A stretch of 64,000 nt of DNA from Streptomyces sp. HM190. Lineage in GTDB: Bacteria; Actinomycetota; Actinomycetes; Streptomycetales; Streptomycetaceae. Positions within the stretch are counted from its first letter, which is position 1, and the number at the start of each line of letters is the position of its first letter. Below, piece after piece: positions 7,602 through 16,666 of this stretch. The position numbers were made by a program, and so were the translations under genes. The stretch is from contig NZ_CP047318.1 of the NCBI RefSeq assembly GCF_009857135.1, positions 248,001 to 312,000 on the forward strand, read 5' to 3'. The notes beneath the pieces are model-generated. The model saw only the letters and a list, made by a program, of their open reading frames with translations, was not told where the DNA came from and made no database searches.

Positions 7602-8102
7602 ATGGCCTCGCTCACTCCCGCACGCGCCCTGCTGATGCTGACCACCGGGCTGACCTGTCTGCTCATGGCGGGCGGCGCCCTCATCGGCGCGCTGCTCGGC
7701 GGTGGCCTCGTCGCGCTGGGCGCGGCGGTGTGCGCGGGGCTGGTGGGGATGGTGGGGTCGCTCATCGTGCGGCGGCGGGCGATGGCGCACTTCCTCGTGG
7801 CGCAACGTCAGGCGGGGCAGCGGGGGTACGCCGAGGGGATCGCGCACGGGGTGCTCCTCCATGTGACCGCGTACGAGGCCGCGGTCTTCCCCCGGACCGG
7901 CCCGCTCGGGGTCACCGCCGAGGAGCGTGAGGCCCGGCGCACGATCGCCTACCGGATGGCCGCCCTGGACGAGGTGCCGCAGCGGGTGCGGCTGGCGGCG
8001 GCGGACGCCCTCGCCCTGTTGGACAGGACCGACCGGGAGGGCGCCGAGGAGGCGCTGACCCGGCTCGCCACGACCGTGCGGCAGGAGTACACCCGGCCCT
8101 GA
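7602..8102 (+). CDS. Small integral membrane protein of unknown function
   Basis: This 166-residue protein has two closely spaced N-terminal membrane helices (ALLMLTTGLTCLLMAGGALI and GGLVALGAAVCAGLVGMVG). A charged cytoplasmic-looking domain rich in Arg and Ala follows. The C-terminal half contains EEREARRTIAYRMAALDEVP and regular helices but no motif I can name. A GTG or upstream start is possible because the Shine-Dalgarno match before the ATG is poor. It has no close partner gene. Confidence 0.55.
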   Translation: MASLTPARALLMLTTGLTCLLMAGGALIGALLGGGLVALGAAVCAGLVGMVGSLIVRRRAMAHFLVAQRQAGQRGYAEGIAHGVLLHVTAYEAAVFPRTGPLGVTAEEREARRTIAYRMAALDEVPQRVRLAAADALALLDRTDREGAEEALTRLATTVRQEYTRP

Positions 8103-8195
8103 CCCGCCCGACCGGGTTGGCGGCCGGGCACCGTTGGCGGCCGGTCCGGCGCGCGGACGCCCTCACCCGGCGTCTGGCCCAGGGGTGGACGGGGC

Positions 8196-9164
8196 TCAGT
8201 GCCCGCTGATCGCGCGGGGCGTGTAGGGCCGCTCCAGCTCATCGATCTCCTTCTCGGTGAGGGTGATGTCGAGGGCGGCCACCGCGTCGTCGAGGTGGTG
8301 GGGCTTGGTGGCGCCGACGATCGGGGCGGTGACGGTGGGCCGGCCCAGCAGCCAGGCGAGGGCGATCCGGGCACGGGGGACGCCGCGCTCGCCGGCGATC
8401 CGGGTGACCGCGTCGACGATCTCGCGGTCGCCGTCCTGGTAGAGGGTGCTGCCGAAGCCGTCGGTCCCGGTGCGTGCGGTGACGGTGCCCCAGTCGCGGG
8501 TGAGACGGCCGCGGGCGAGCGGGCTCCAGGGCAGCGTGGCCACGCTCTGGTCCGCGCACAGCGGCAGCATCTCCCGCTCCTCCTCCCGGTAGAGGAGGTT
8601 GTAGTGGTTCTGCATGGACACGAACCGCGTCCAGCCGTTCGTACGGGCCGTGTACTGCATCTTCGAGAACTGCCACGCGTACATCGAACTCGCGCCGATG
8701 TAGCGGGCCTTGCCCGCCTTCACCACGTCGTGCAGGGCCTCCATCGTCTCCTCGACCGGGGTGTGCGGGTCGAAGCGGTGGATCTGGTAGAGGTCCACGT
8801 AGTCGGTGCCGAGGCGGCGCAGGCTGTTGTCGATCTCCGTCATGATCGCCTTGCGGGACAGGCCGAGGGCGTTGGGACCCTGGTGCATGGCGCCGTTGAC
8901 CTTGGTGGCGATCACGATCTCGTCGCGCCGCGCGAACTCGGCGAGGGCGCTGCCGACGATCTCCTCGCTGGTGCCGTCGGAGTAGACGTTCGCCGTGTCG
9001 AAGAAGTTGAGCCCGGCGTCCAGCGCCCGGCGGATCAGCGGGCGTGACTCCGCCTCGTCCAGCGTCCACGGGTGCGTGCCGCGCTCGGGCAGCCCGAAAC
9101 TCATGCATCCCACGCAGATCCGGGACACGTCCAGACCCGTCGAACCGAGCTTCACGTACTCCAT
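8196..9164 (-). CDS. Aldo/keto reductase
   Basis: This 322-residue NADPH-dependent oxidoreductase has an (alpha/beta)8 fold. The catalytic tetrad positions are visible: Asp in FFDTANVYSDG, Tyr in the same segment, Lys in VIATKVNG, and His in YQIHRFDP. The C-terminal cofactor-binding signature is IVGATKPHHLDDAVAAL. It resembles YajO/AKR11-type enzymes that act on small aldehydes and ketones. The ATG is preceded by an AGGAG sequence on the minus strand. It is followed downstream only by the converging membrane-protein gene, so it is probably monocistronic. Confidence 0.88.
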   Translation of the reverse strand: MEYVKLGSTGLDVSRICVGCMSFGLPERGTHPWTLDEAESRPLIRRALDAGLNFFDTANVYSDGTSEEIVGSALAEFARRDEIVIATKVNGAMHQGPNALGLSRKAIMTEIDNSLRRLGTDYVDLYQIHRFDPHTPVEETMEALHDVVKAGKARYIGASSMYAWQFSKMQYTARTNGWTRFVSMQNHYNLLYREEEREMLPLCADQSVATLPWSPLARGRLTRDWGTVTARTGTDGFGSTLYQDGDREIVDAVTRIAGERGVPRARIALAWLLGRPTVTAPIVGATKPHHLDDAVAALDITLTEKEIDELERPYTPRAISGH

Positions 9165-9216
9165 CGTCCGTACTCCTGACTGTGGGGTGTGCGCCTGGTC
9201 GGCAGCGTACGCAGGA

Positions 9217-10539
9217 TCAAGGGCGTTCCTCCCCCGGTATCCGGTAACGCCGCAGGGCCGGCGTGACCGTCGCGAGGAGCAGGACGGCGGCGATGACCAG
9301 CAGCCCGCCGCCCGCCACGGCCGTGCGGGCGCCGAAGGCCGAACCGGCGGTGCCGTGCAGGACGTCGGCGAGGCGGGGGCCGCCGGCGACGACCACGGTG
9401 AAGACGCCCTGCATGCGGCCGCGCATCTCGTCGGTGGCGGCGGACAGCAGGATGGCGCCGCGGAACACCATGGAGACCATGTCCGCGACACCGGCGGCGA
9501 CGAGGAACGCCACGGCGACCCACAGGCTGGTGCTCAGCCCGAACCCGGTGATGGCCGCGCCCCAGGCCAGGACGGCGAGGAGGACCATCAGGCCGTGCCG
9601 GGAGGAACGGGAGAAGGTGCCGGAGGCCAGCCCGCCGAGGACGGCCCCGATCGGGATGGCGGCGAACAGCAGGCCGAGGGCCAGACCTTCGCCGTAGGGG
9701 GCGAACGTGGTGTCGGCGAGCTGCGGGAACAGGGCGCGGGGCATGCCGAGGACCATCGCGATGATGTCGGCGAGGAAGGACAGCAGCAGCACCTTGTGCA
9801 GGGCGATGTAGCGGAACCCGGCGGCGACCTCCCGCCAGCCGGCGCGCCGTGTCGTGGCGGAGTCCAGGGGCGGCAGGGCGGGCAGCTTGTGGACCGCCCA
9901 CAGGGTGACGCACAGGGCGAGGGCGTCGATCAGGTACAGCTCGGCCAGGCCGATCACCGGGATGAGGGCGCCGGCCAGCAACGGGCCCGCCACCAGGCCG
10001 AGTTGCATCACGGTCGAGCCGAGCGCGGCCGCGGCGGCCAGTTCACCGGCGGGGACGAGCCGGGCGATGGAGGCGTTGCGGGCGGGTGAGTTGAGGCCGA
10101 AGAACGCCTGCTGGACGGCGAGCAGCACCATCAGCACCCACACCGACCCGAGGCCGGTGACGGCCTGGACCCAGAACAGCACGGACGTGACGGCGATCCC
10201 GGTGTTGGTGACCAGGAGCAGGGTGCGGCGGTCCACGCTGTCGGCGACGGCTCCTCCCCACAGCGCGAAGAGCACCATGGGCAGGAGTCCGGCGAGGCTC
10301 GCGTAGCCGACCCACGCCGAGGAGCCGGTGAGGTCGTAGATCTGCTTGGGCACGGCGACGGCGGTCAGCTGGCTGCCGACCGCCGTGACGATGGTGGAGG
10401 ACCACAGACGCCGGTAGGCCGGGCGGCGCAGCGGGCGGGTGTCCATCGCGAAGCGGCGCCAGCCGCGGCGGGGCACGGTCCCCGGGTCGCTCTCCGGGGC
10501 GGTGTCGTCGTCGATGCTCCTGGTGGTGTCCACGCACAT
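9217..10539 (-). CDS. MFS transporter, EntS/DHA3-like
   Basis: This 440-residue protein has about twelve hydrophobic helices, a cytoplasmic N-terminus and the cytoplasmic-loop motif GGAVADSVDRRTLL between helices 2 and 3. The helix 1 segment LWSSTIVTAVGSQLTAVAVP and the NSPARNASIARLVP loop are typical of the enterobactin exporter (EntS)/DHA3 group of drug and siderophore exporters. That makes siderophore or antibiotic efflux possible, but the substrate cannot be read from the sequence, and the siderophore locus is more than 20 kb away. Confidence 0.82.
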   Translation of the reverse strand: MCVDTTRSIDDDTAPESDPGTVPRRGWRRFAMDTRPLRRPAYRRLWSSTIVTAVGSQLTAVAVPKQIYDLTGSSAWVGYASLAGLLPMVLFALWGGAVADSVDRRTLLLVTNTGIAVTSVLFWVQAVTGLGSVWVLMVLLAVQQAFFGLNSPARNASIARLVPAGELAAAAALGSTVMQLGLVAGPLLAGALIPVIGLAELYLIDALALCVTLWAVHKLPALPPLDSATTRRAGWREVAAGFRYIALHKVLLLSFLADIIAMVLGMPRALFPQLADTTFAPYGEGLALGLLFAAIPIGAVLGGLASGTFSRSSRHGLMVLLAVLAWGAAITGFGLSTSLWVAVAFLVAAGVADMVSMVFRGAILLSAATDEMRGRMQGVFTVVVAGGPRLADVLHGTAGSAFGARTAVAGGGLLVIAAVLLLATVTPALRRYRIPGEERP

Positions 10540-10686
10540 CCCGTTGCTCGTTACATCTTTCGATCGGGCACCACTATCGCGGAGATCACCACCGCCGGGA
10601 CAGTCGGTTTCACCGCCGTCTCACATACTGTCGGCGCCGCCACGCCCCCCGCTGCCGCTGCTGCCGACCGGGCGCCGCTCCCCCGA

Positions 10687-11331
10687 TCACGCCCCGACGA
10701 TCAGCATGCCGCCGAGGAAGAGCATGGTGACGGCGACCAGACCGTCGAGCGCGCGCCACGCCTCGGGGCGGGCCAGGAAGCGGCTGAGCAGCCGGGCGCC
10801 GAAGCCGAGGGCGGCGAACCAGCACAGGCTCGCCAGCGCCGCGCCGATGCCGAAGGTCCAGCGCAGGGGGCCGCGGTCGGCGGCGATGGAGCCGACCAGG
10901 AAGACGGTGTCGAGGTAGACGTGGGGGTTCAGCCAGGTCAGCGCCAGGCAGGTGAGGACGGCCCGGCGCACCGAGCCGGCCGTTCCGCTCCCGGCCCGCA
11001 GCGCGTCGCCTGCGGGCCGGAGCGCGCGCCGCGCGGCCAGGATGCCGTAGACGACGAGGAAGCCGCCGCCGATGAGGGCGACCGCGGTGAGGACGGCCGG
11101 CCAGGCGACGACCACGGCGCCGGCCCCGGCGACGCCGAGCGCGATCAGCGCCGCGTCGGACAGGGCGCAGATCGCCACGACCGGGAGCACGGCCGCCCGG
11201 TGCAGCCCTTGGCGCAGGACGAAGGCGTTCTGGGCGCCGATGGCGACGATGAGGGAGAGGCCGGTGCCGAATCCGGCGCTGAGGGCGGTCACTTGGCTGA
11301 TCACAAGGTCGACGCTAAGGAACCAGGCCAC
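10687..11331 (-). CDS. LysE/ArgO-family amino acid exporter
   Basis: This 214-residue membrane protein of about six helices belongs to the LysE exporter family. The signature GTGLSLIVAIGAQNAFVLRQ is in helix 1, and LTWLNPHVYLDTVFLVGS marks the second conserved block. Family members export lysine, arginine or related basic amino acids. The gene is divergent, 40 bp from an ArgP/LysG-type regulator, the classical arrangement for induction by intracellular basic amino acids. The GTG start lies almost directly after an AAAGG sequence, so a leaderless or slightly different start remains possible. Confidence 0.88.
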   Translation of the reverse strand: MAWFLSVDLVISQVTALSAGFGTGLSLIVAIGAQNAFVLRQGLHRAAVLPVVAICALSDAALIALGVAGAGAVVVAWPAVLTAVALIGGGFLVVYGILAARRALRPAGDALRAGSGTAGSVRRAVLTCLALTWLNPHVYLDTVFLVGSIAADRGPLRWTFGIGAALASLCWFAALGFGARLLSRFLARPEAWRALDGLVAVTMLFLGGMLIVGA

Positions 11332-11371
11332 CTTTCGTACAGCTAAAGATTCTTACGTATCATGAGCTCTC

Positions 11372-12283
11372 GTGATGTCCCAGCTTCCCCTTGATCTCGT
11401 CCGGACCCTGCTGGCCGTGGTGGACGAGGGCACGTTCGACGCCGCGGCCGGCGCGCTGCATGTGACGCCGTCGGCCGTCAGCCAGCGGGTCAAGGCCCTG
11501 GAGCAGCGGGTGGGCCGGGTTCTGCTGATCCGGGAGAAGCCGGTGCGGCCCACCGAGTCGGGCGAGGTGATCGTGCGGTTCGCGCGCCAGTTGTCCCGTC
11601 TGGAGCACGACGCGCACGCCGCGCTCGGCATGACGGGCGCAGGGGAGGCGACCCGGGTGTCGATCGCGGTGAACGCGGACTCGCTGGCCACCTGGTTCCT
11701 GCCCGCGCTGACCCGGGTGCCGGAGGAGCTGCGGCCCTGTTACGAGCTGCTGCGCGAGGACGAGCAGCACACGGCCCGGCTGCTGCGCGAGGGGCTGGTG
11801 ATGGCCGCGGTCACCTCGGCACCGGACGCCGTGGCCAGCTGCTCCGTGCGTCCCCTCGGACGGATGCGGTATCTGCCGGTCGCGGCTCCGGCCTTCGCCC
11901 GGCGGTGGTTCGGCGTCGGACCGGAGGTGCCGCTGGAGGAGGTGATCGTCGACGCGCCGGTGGTGTTCTTCGACCGGCGGGACGAGTTCCAGGACGCCTT
12001 CGTACGGCGGCTGACCGGGGGCCGCCCGGCCTCGGCCCGACGGCACTACGTGCCGACGTCGGAGGGTTTCGTCGACGCGGTGGTCGGCGGCATGGGCTGG
12101 GGCATGGTGCCCGCCACCCAGGCGGAGCCGCTGCTCGCGGCGGGACGGCTGGTCGGTCTGGCTCCGGAGCGGGCCATGGACGCCCCACTGTTCTGGCAGC
12201 AGTGGAAGCTGGACTCCCCGGCGCTGACCGCGGTGGCCGAGGCGGTCGCCGCCGAGGCCGCCGAGGCGCTGGAGGGCACCTGA
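11372..12283 (+). CDS. LysR-type regulator, LysG/ArgP subfamily
   Basis: This 303-residue protein has an N-terminal winged helix (LLAVVDEGTFDAAAGALHVT, then PSAVSQRVKALEQRVGRVLL) and a two-lobe effector domain. The segments REDEQHTARLL and GGMGWGMVP are characteristic of the ArgP/LysG (IciA) branch, which senses lysine or arginine and activates the divergent lysE gene. The frame opens with adjacent GTG and ATG codons, and no convincing Shine-Dalgarno sequence precedes them. The target promoter must lie in the 40-bp intergenic DNA (11332-11371), which is AT-richer than its surroundings. Confidence 0.85.
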   Translation: MMSQLPLDLVRTLLAVVDEGTFDAAAGALHVTPSAVSQRVKALEQRVGRVLLIREKPVRPTESGEVIVRFARQLSRLEHDAHAALGMTGAGEATRVSIAVNADSLATWFLPALTRVPEELRPCYELLREDEQHTARLLREGLVMAAVTSAPDAVASCSVRPLGRMRYLPVAAPAFARRWFGVGPEVPLEEVIVDAPVVFFDRRDEFQDAFVRRLTGGRPASARRHYVPTSEGFVDAVVGGMGWGMVPATQAEPLLAAGRLVGLAPERAMDAPLFWQQWKLDSPALTAVAEAVAAEAAEALEGT

Positions 12284-12302
12284 CGGCCGCGGCGTCGGAA
12301 GA

Positions 12303-12974
12303 TCACGGCTTGAACGGGCCCTCCAGCGCGGCCCATTGCAGCAGCATGATGGTCTTGGCGTCGGCGATCTCCCCGCTGCGGATCATCTCCAGGGCGCGCC
12401 GGAAGGGCAGTTCGACGAGTTCGATGTCCTCGCCCTCCTCGTCCAGGCCGCCGCCTTCGTGGGTGCGGGTCGAGGGGCTGTACGGGGCGGCGAAGAAGCT
12501 GATCCGCTCGGTGACGGAGCCGGGGCTCATGTAGACGTCGAAGACGTGCTGGATGTCGCCGATCGTGTGGCCCGTCTCCTCGACTACCTCACGCCGCACG
12601 GCGACCTCGGGGTGCTCGTCCTCGTCGTCGAGCAGACCGCCCGGCGTCTCGACGAGCATGCCGTCGGTGTGGCCGTTGACGTACACGGGATAGCGGAACT
12701 GGCGGGTGAGGAGGACGGTTTCACGTGCGGTGTCGTAGAGCAGGACGGTGGCGCCGTTGCCCCGGTCGTGCGTCTCGCGCTCCTGGGTGCTCCAGGTGCC
12801 GTCGGCGTGCTGGAAGTCGAAGGTGGTGGTGCGCTCCACGTACCAGTGGCAGGACAGCAGTTTCACGTCCCGCACCCTGACCCGCGGGTTGCCGGTGAGG
12901 CCGAGGCCCGTGCGGTCGAGTCCGGTGCGGCCCCGCCGGTCGGGGATGTCGACGCCGACGTTCATGTTGGTCAT
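12303..12974 (-). CDS. NUDIX hydrolase, NudK/ADP-ribose pyrophosphatase-like
   Basis: This 223-residue protein contains the NUDIX box GGLLDDEDEHPEVAV followed by RREVVEETG, slightly extended compared with the 23-residue consensus. A preceding segment, LLTRQFRYPVYVNGHTDGML, is typical of the GDP-mannose/ADP-ribose pyrophosphatase branch. It probably hydrolyses a nucleoside diphosphate sugar or ADP-ribose. Several in-frame starts exist (ATG at 12989, 12974 and 12965); 12974 (MTNMNVGVDIP) is chosen by position only. It is convergent with the LysR gene. Confidence 0.85.
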   Translation of the reverse strand: MTNMNVGVDIPDRRGRTGLDRTGLGLTGNPRVRVRDVKLLSCHWYVERTTTFDFQHADGTWSTQERETHDRGNGATVLLYDTARETVLLTRQFRYPVYVNGHTDGMLVETPGGLLDDEDEHPEVAVRREVVEETGHTIGDIQHVFDVYMSPGSVTERISFFAAPYSPSTRTHEGGGLDEEGEDIELVELPFRRALEMIRSGEIADAKTIMLLQWAALEGPFKP

Positions 12975-13075
12975 GCCCGCTTGTACCATTCCGCCGCGGA
13001 CGGTGCCAGGCGCCTCAAACCCCCTGCTCCGCACGTCGCTTGGCGGAACCCGGGGCTCCGGGCCAGCATGCCGGT

Positions 13076-13750
13076 ATGAAGAGCGATCTTTTCTCCAACG
13101 AGCACCTGGTCCAGCCGGCGTACGCGCCGGGGATGAGTGTGCAGAACGCCAAGTCCATCAAGTACGCCGTCAACGGTGAGATGTTCGCGCGGCAGGGCGC
13201 GATGATCGCCTTCCGGGGGAACCTGCAGTTCGAACGCAAGGGCCAGGGCGTGGGCGGCATGCTCAAGCGCGCGGTCACCGGGGAGGGCCTGCCGCTGATG
13301 GCGGTCCGGGGCCAGGGTGAGGCCTGGTTCGCGCACGAGGCGCAGAACTGCTTCATCGTCGACGTCGAGCCGGGCGACGTGTTCACCGTCAACGGACGCA
13401 ACGTGCTGTGTTTCGACGCCACGCTGTCGTACGAGATCAAGACCGTGAAGGGTGCCGGCATGACCGGTGGCGGTCTGTTCAACAGCGTGTTCACCGGCCA
13501 GGGCAAGCTCGGGCTCGTCTGCGACGGCACCCCGCTCGTCATCCCGGTCTCGCCGCAGCTCCCGGTGTTCGTCGACACGGACGCGGTGGTCGGCTGGACG
13601 GCCCACCTGCACACGTCGCTGCACCGGTCCCAGTCGTTCGGCTCGATGATCCGCGGCGGCTCCGGGGAGGCGGTGCAGCTGAAGCTGGAGGGCGAGGGGT
13701 TCGTGGTCGTGCGGCCGAGCGAGGTGACGGCGCAGGCCCAGCAGCACTGA
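13076..13750 (+). CDS. AIM24/TerB-associated family protein
   Basis: This 224-residue beta-rich protein belongs to the AIM24 family. Characteristic segments are VNGEMFARQGAMIAFRGNLQ, GEAWFAHEAQNCFIVDVEPG and a Gly-rich MTGGGLFNSVFTGQG turn. These proteins form a trihelical beta-prism fold of unknown biochemical role and occur in several copies in Streptomyces genomes. The ATG has only a weak ribosome-binding site. It is transcribed divergently from the NUDIX gene. Confidence 0.83.
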   Translation: MKSDLFSNEHLVQPAYAPGMSVQNAKSIKYAVNGEMFARQGAMIAFRGNLQFERKGQGVGGMLKRAVTGEGLPLMAVRGQGEAWFAHEAQNCFIVDVEPGDVFTVNGRNVLCFDATLSYEIKTVKGAGMTGGGLFNSVFTGQGKLGLVCDGTPLVIPVSPQLPVFVDTDAVVGWTAHLHTSLHRSQSFGSMIRGGSGEAVQLKLEGEGFVVVRPSEVTAQAQQH

Positions 13751-13865
13751 CCGGCGGCGAGGAGGGGCCGGGCCACCCCGAGCCGGGGCCCCCGGAGCCG
13801 GGTCGTCCGGTCGCGGCACACCCGTGATCGAACAGACTTTCTATTGTGAGGGGTAGGCTGGTGCC

Positions 13866-14492
13866 ATGGCCACGCACCTCCAGGGCTCCCTCTTCGACCA
13901 GTCCGACGACCTCCGCCTCGGCCCCCTCGACGGGCTGGGCCGACGCGAGCTGGGTGCCGGGGCCTGGGTCGATCTGCTGCCCGGCTGGCTCACCGGCGCC
14001 GACGCGCTGTTCCCGCGGCTCGCCGAGGAGGTGCCCTGGCGGGCCGAGCGGCGGCAGATGTACGAGCAGGTCGTCGACGTACCCCGGCTGCTCGCCTTCT
14101 ACGGCGCCGACGACCCGCTGCCGCACCCCGTCCTCCGGCAGGCCCGGGACGCGCTCTCCGCGCACTACGCCGAGGAGCTGGGCGAGCCGTTCGCCACGGC
14201 GGGGCTGTGCTACTACCGCGACGGTCGCGACAGCGTGGCCTGGCACGGCGACCGGATCGGGCGGGGCGCCCGCGAGGACACGATGGTGGCCATCCTGTCC
14301 GTGGGCGACCCCCGCGATCTGGCCCTGCGACCGCACGGCGGTGGGCGGACCCTGCGGTTCCCGCTGGGTCACGGCGACCTGATCGTGATGGGCGGCTCCT
14401 GCCAGCGCACCTGGGACCACGCGATCCCCAAGTCGACCCGGGCGGTGGGACCGCGCATCAGCGTCCAGTTCCGGCCGGGGGGTGTGCGGTAG
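13866..14492 (+). CDS. alkB: AlkB-type 2-oxoglutarate-dependent DNA/RNA dealkylase
   Basis: This 208-residue enzyme matches the Fe(II)/2-oxoglutarate dioxygenases that demethylate alkylated bases. The metal triad is visible as H and D in VAWHGDRIG and the second His in TWDHAIPKS. The 2-oxoglutarate-binding Arg lies in RISVQFRP. A CYYRDGRDSVAWHGD block and the GDLIVMGGSCQRTWDH block follow the ALKBH2/3-like order. It starts 28 bp after a T-rich promoter-like stretch (CTTTCTATTGT) and appears monocistronic. Confidence 0.9.
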   Translation: MATHLQGSLFDQSDDLRLGPLDGLGRRELGAGAWVDLLPGWLTGADALFPRLAEEVPWRAERRQMYEQVVDVPRLLAFYGADDPLPHPVLRQARDALSAHYAEELGEPFATAGLCYYRDGRDSVAWHGDRIGRGAREDTMVAILSVGDPRDLALRPHGGGRTLRFPLGHGDLIVMGGSCQRTWDHAIPKSTRAVGPRISVQFRPGGVR

Positions 14493-14560
14493 GGAGCGGG
14501 GCGTGGCGGACACCACCCCGCCGTCGGATCCGGGCGACCGCCGCCTCCCGGTCCGGCGGG

Positions 14561-14593
14561 CCCCGGGCGCGGCCGTGACAGGCACGCCCGGGG
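14561..14593. terminator. Hairpin between convergent alkB and FAD monooxygenase genes
   Basis: CCCCGGGCG (14561-14569) pairs perfectly with CGCCCGGGG (14585-14593) around a 15-nt loop. It lies between two convergent genes and has no U-run, as is usual for Streptomyces terminators. Confidence 0.5.
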
Positions 14594-14642
14594 GCACACG
14601 GGCAGGGGTCCGCGCGACGGACCGGTCAGGGTCGCATGAGGA

Positions 14643-15890
14643 TCACGCCCCCTGATGCGGGGCCCCCTGGCGGGCGGCCTCTTTGCGGGGCGCGAGCGCG
14701 CGGGACTGGGAGGTGCGGGCCAGCTTCGGGCCCAGCCAGCGCTTGAGTCGGCGCAGTGCCTCCAGTCGGCCGGCGGCGCGGTCGAGGCGGTAGTAGAGCT
14801 GCGGCGGCACGTACGGCAGCAACGGGGAGTGCCGCTGGCCGAGCAGCGCGAACATCTGCTCCGGGGGGAGGTGGATGTAGCGCGGGAGGTTCTCGTACCA
14901 CTGGGCGCTGTAGCGGGCCGCGCTCTGGAGGCGGAGGAGGTCGGCCTTGCGCCGGCGTTCGTACGCGGCCAGCGCGGCCTGCTTGTCCGGTTGCGCCCCG
15001 AGCTCCCGCGCCAGGCAGATGGCGTCCTCCAGGGCGAGGGTGGTGCCGGCGCCGATGGAGTAGTGGGTGGTGTGGGCGGCGTCGCCGAGCAGCACGATGT
15101 CGCCGTGGCGCCAGGTGCGGTTGGTCAGGGTGCGGAAGGTGAGCCACTGGGCGGCGCCGTCGCCCTTCTCCCGGCCGATCAGCGGGTGGCCGTCGAGGAT
15201 GTCGGCGAAGATCTTCTCCAGCCGGGCCAGACCGTCCGCCTCCCCCATGCCGTCCAGGCCGAGGCCGGCGAGGGTCCGGGGGGAGCACTCGATGACGCAG
15301 GTGCTCTGCTCGCCGCTGAAGGGGTAGCCGTAGGCCCAGATCCAGCCGTGGTCGGTCTCCTGGAACGAGAACGTGAACGAGTCGAAGACCTTGGTGGTGC
15401 CGAGCCAGATGTAGGCGTTGCGGCCGAGGGTGATGTCGCTGCCGAACCGGTCGGCGTACCGCTCGCGCACCGCGCTGTGCACGCCGTCGCCCGCCACCAC
15501 GAGGTCGGCGTCGGGCAATGCGTCGGCGGTGACCTCGCACTCGTACTCGACGCGCACCCCGAGGGACCGGGCGCGTTCGGCGAGCAGTTCGAGCAGCCGG
15601 TGCCGGCCGATACCGAAGCCCTCGTCGCCGGGCTGGACCGTCGTGCGGTCGCGGACGTGCGCCACGCCACTGGTCCAGCTGACGGAGTTCTGGCTGATGG
15701 CGTGGGCCGTCTCGGGGTCTCCTTCGCGGAGCTTCTCCAGTAGCTCGGACCAGTAGGTCACACCCCAGCCGTAGGTGGATCCGGCGGGGTTCCGTTCGTG
15801 GACGGTGATGTCGTGGGACGGGTCCTGACGCTTCATCAGGATCGAGAAGTACAGGCCTGCGGGTCCGCCGCCGACGCATGCGATCTTCAC
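14643..15890 (-). CDS. FAD monooxygenase related to anthraniloyl-CoA/salicylyl-CoA hydroxylases
   Basis: This 415-residue flavoprotein opens with KIACVGGGPAGLYFSILMKR and then HERNPAGSTYGWGVTYWSE. That pattern is specific to the group containing 2-aminobenzoyl-CoA monooxygenase/reductase and salicylyl-CoA 5-hydroxylase. VVAGDGVHSAVRERY supplies the DG motif, and HGDIVLLGDAAHTTHYSIG is the second FAD-contact (GD) motif. The C-terminal tail is basic and non-conserved. No CoA ligase or ring-cleavage gene is adjacent, so the substrate is unknown. The GTG at 15890 has GGGAG upstream and is preferred over the more distal ATG. Confidence 0.8.
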   Translation of the reverse strand: MKIACVGGGPAGLYFSILMKRQDPSHDITVHERNPAGSTYGWGVTYWSELLEKLREGDPETAHAISQNSVSWTSGVAHVRDRTTVQPGDEGFGIGRHRLLELLAERARSLGVRVEYECEVTADALPDADLVVAGDGVHSAVRERYADRFGSDITLGRNAYIWLGTTKVFDSFTFSFQETDHGWIWAYGYPFSGEQSTCVIECSPRTLAGLGLDGMGEADGLARLEKIFADILDGHPLIGREKGDGAAQWLTFRTLTNRTWRHGDIVLLGDAAHTTHYSIGAGTTLALEDAICLARELGAQPDKQAALAAYERRRKADLLRLQSAARYSAQWYENLPRYIHLPPEQMFALLGQRHSPLLPYVPPQLYYRLDRAAGRLEALRRLKRWLGPKLARTSQSRALAPRKEAARQGAPHQGA

Positions 15891-16230
15891 GCACACTCCC
15901 ATTTCGCTGCGTAAAGCGATCAATTGACCACGAAGAGTAGCAGCGCGGGGGCACGGTCCGGATTCGCGTCACTTTGTGTACGTGACCCCGGCCACGACGA
16001 TCACACCGCCGCCGCAAGATCATCGGCGACGACCGCCCCGCCGGGCGGAATATCCCCCTCCGCACCCATCGGGGGAGCAGTCACAACAAGATCATCTTCG
16101 TTCAAGCTTGTACGGCATTTGCTTGATTGTCCTGATCGCGGCCAACCCCCCTCCTGGGATTTCCCCGGTGATCGACTCGGTCGATAGGCATGACGGGTCA
16201 CCGCACTCCCCCTTCCCAGGAGGTCTCCGC
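15891..16230. promoter_or_regulatory. Divergent promoter region upstream of melC1 and the monooxygenase
   Basis: This 340-bp region is locally AT-richer than its flanks. It contains an interrupted dyad GTCAC (15968-15972) and GTGAC (15982-15986) with a 9-bp spacer, and a TTGCTTGATTGTCCTGATCG stretch beginning near 16118. It must hold the promoters for the tyrosinase operon and for the leftward monooxygenase. Assigning the dyad to a regulator is not possible from sequence alone. Confidence 0.4.
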
Positions 16231-16596
16231 ATGCCTGACATCACCCGTCGCCACGTCCTCGGAACCGGAGCCGGTGCCGCCGTCGCGGTGGCCGTGACGG
16301 CCGGCGCAGCCGCCCCGGCCGCGGTCGCCGACGATCACGACCACCACCATGGCGGGCCCGAGTCCTTCGACGAGGTCTACCGGGGGCGCCGTATACAGGG
16401 CAGAGCCACCGCGGGCGGCCACCACGGCGCCGGCTACGCCGTTCTCGTCGACGGGGTCGAGCTGCACGTGATGCGGAACGCCGACGGCAGCTGGATCAGC
16501 GTCGTCAGCCACTACTCCCCCGTGCCGACCCCGCGCGCCGCCGCGCGCGCCGCGGTCGAGGAACTCCAGGGCGCCAGCCTCGTCCCCTTCGGCTGA
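16231..16596 (+). CDS. melC1: Tyrosinase copper-transfer cofactor (caddie protein)
   Basis: This 121-residue caddie protein delivers copper to apotyrosinase and carries it out of the cell. The N-terminus is a twin-arginine signal ([11 protein letters not shown] followed by a hydrophobic Ala/Val segment). Through it the MelC1-MelC2 complex is exported by the Tat system. The mature part has a His cluster ([20 protein letters not shown]) and the conserved [19 protein letters not shown] strand. AGGAGG lies 7 bp upstream of the ATG. The tyrosinase gene follows 70 bp downstream. Confidence 0.93.
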   Translation: MPDITRRHVLGTGAGAAVAVAVTAGAAAPAAVADDHDHHHGGPESFDEVYRGRRIQGRATAGGHHGAGYAVLVDGVELHVMRNADGSWISVVSHYSPVPTPRAAARAAVEELQGASLVPFG

Positions 16597-16666
16597 CCGC
16601 TCCCGCACCACCACGAGCAACACCAGCACCGCCAGCACCGCCAGCACCACGAGGAGCCGCACACCC

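Noticed and set aside
8103..8195. Short direct repeat TTGGCGGCCGG
   Set aside because: Two short GC-rich copies in a small convergent gap; expected by chance at this base composition.
9217..10539. EntS-like MFS gene as part of the siderophore locus
   Set aside because: It lies 21 kb away, has no iron box in its upstream sequence, and the locus already has an ABC exporter.
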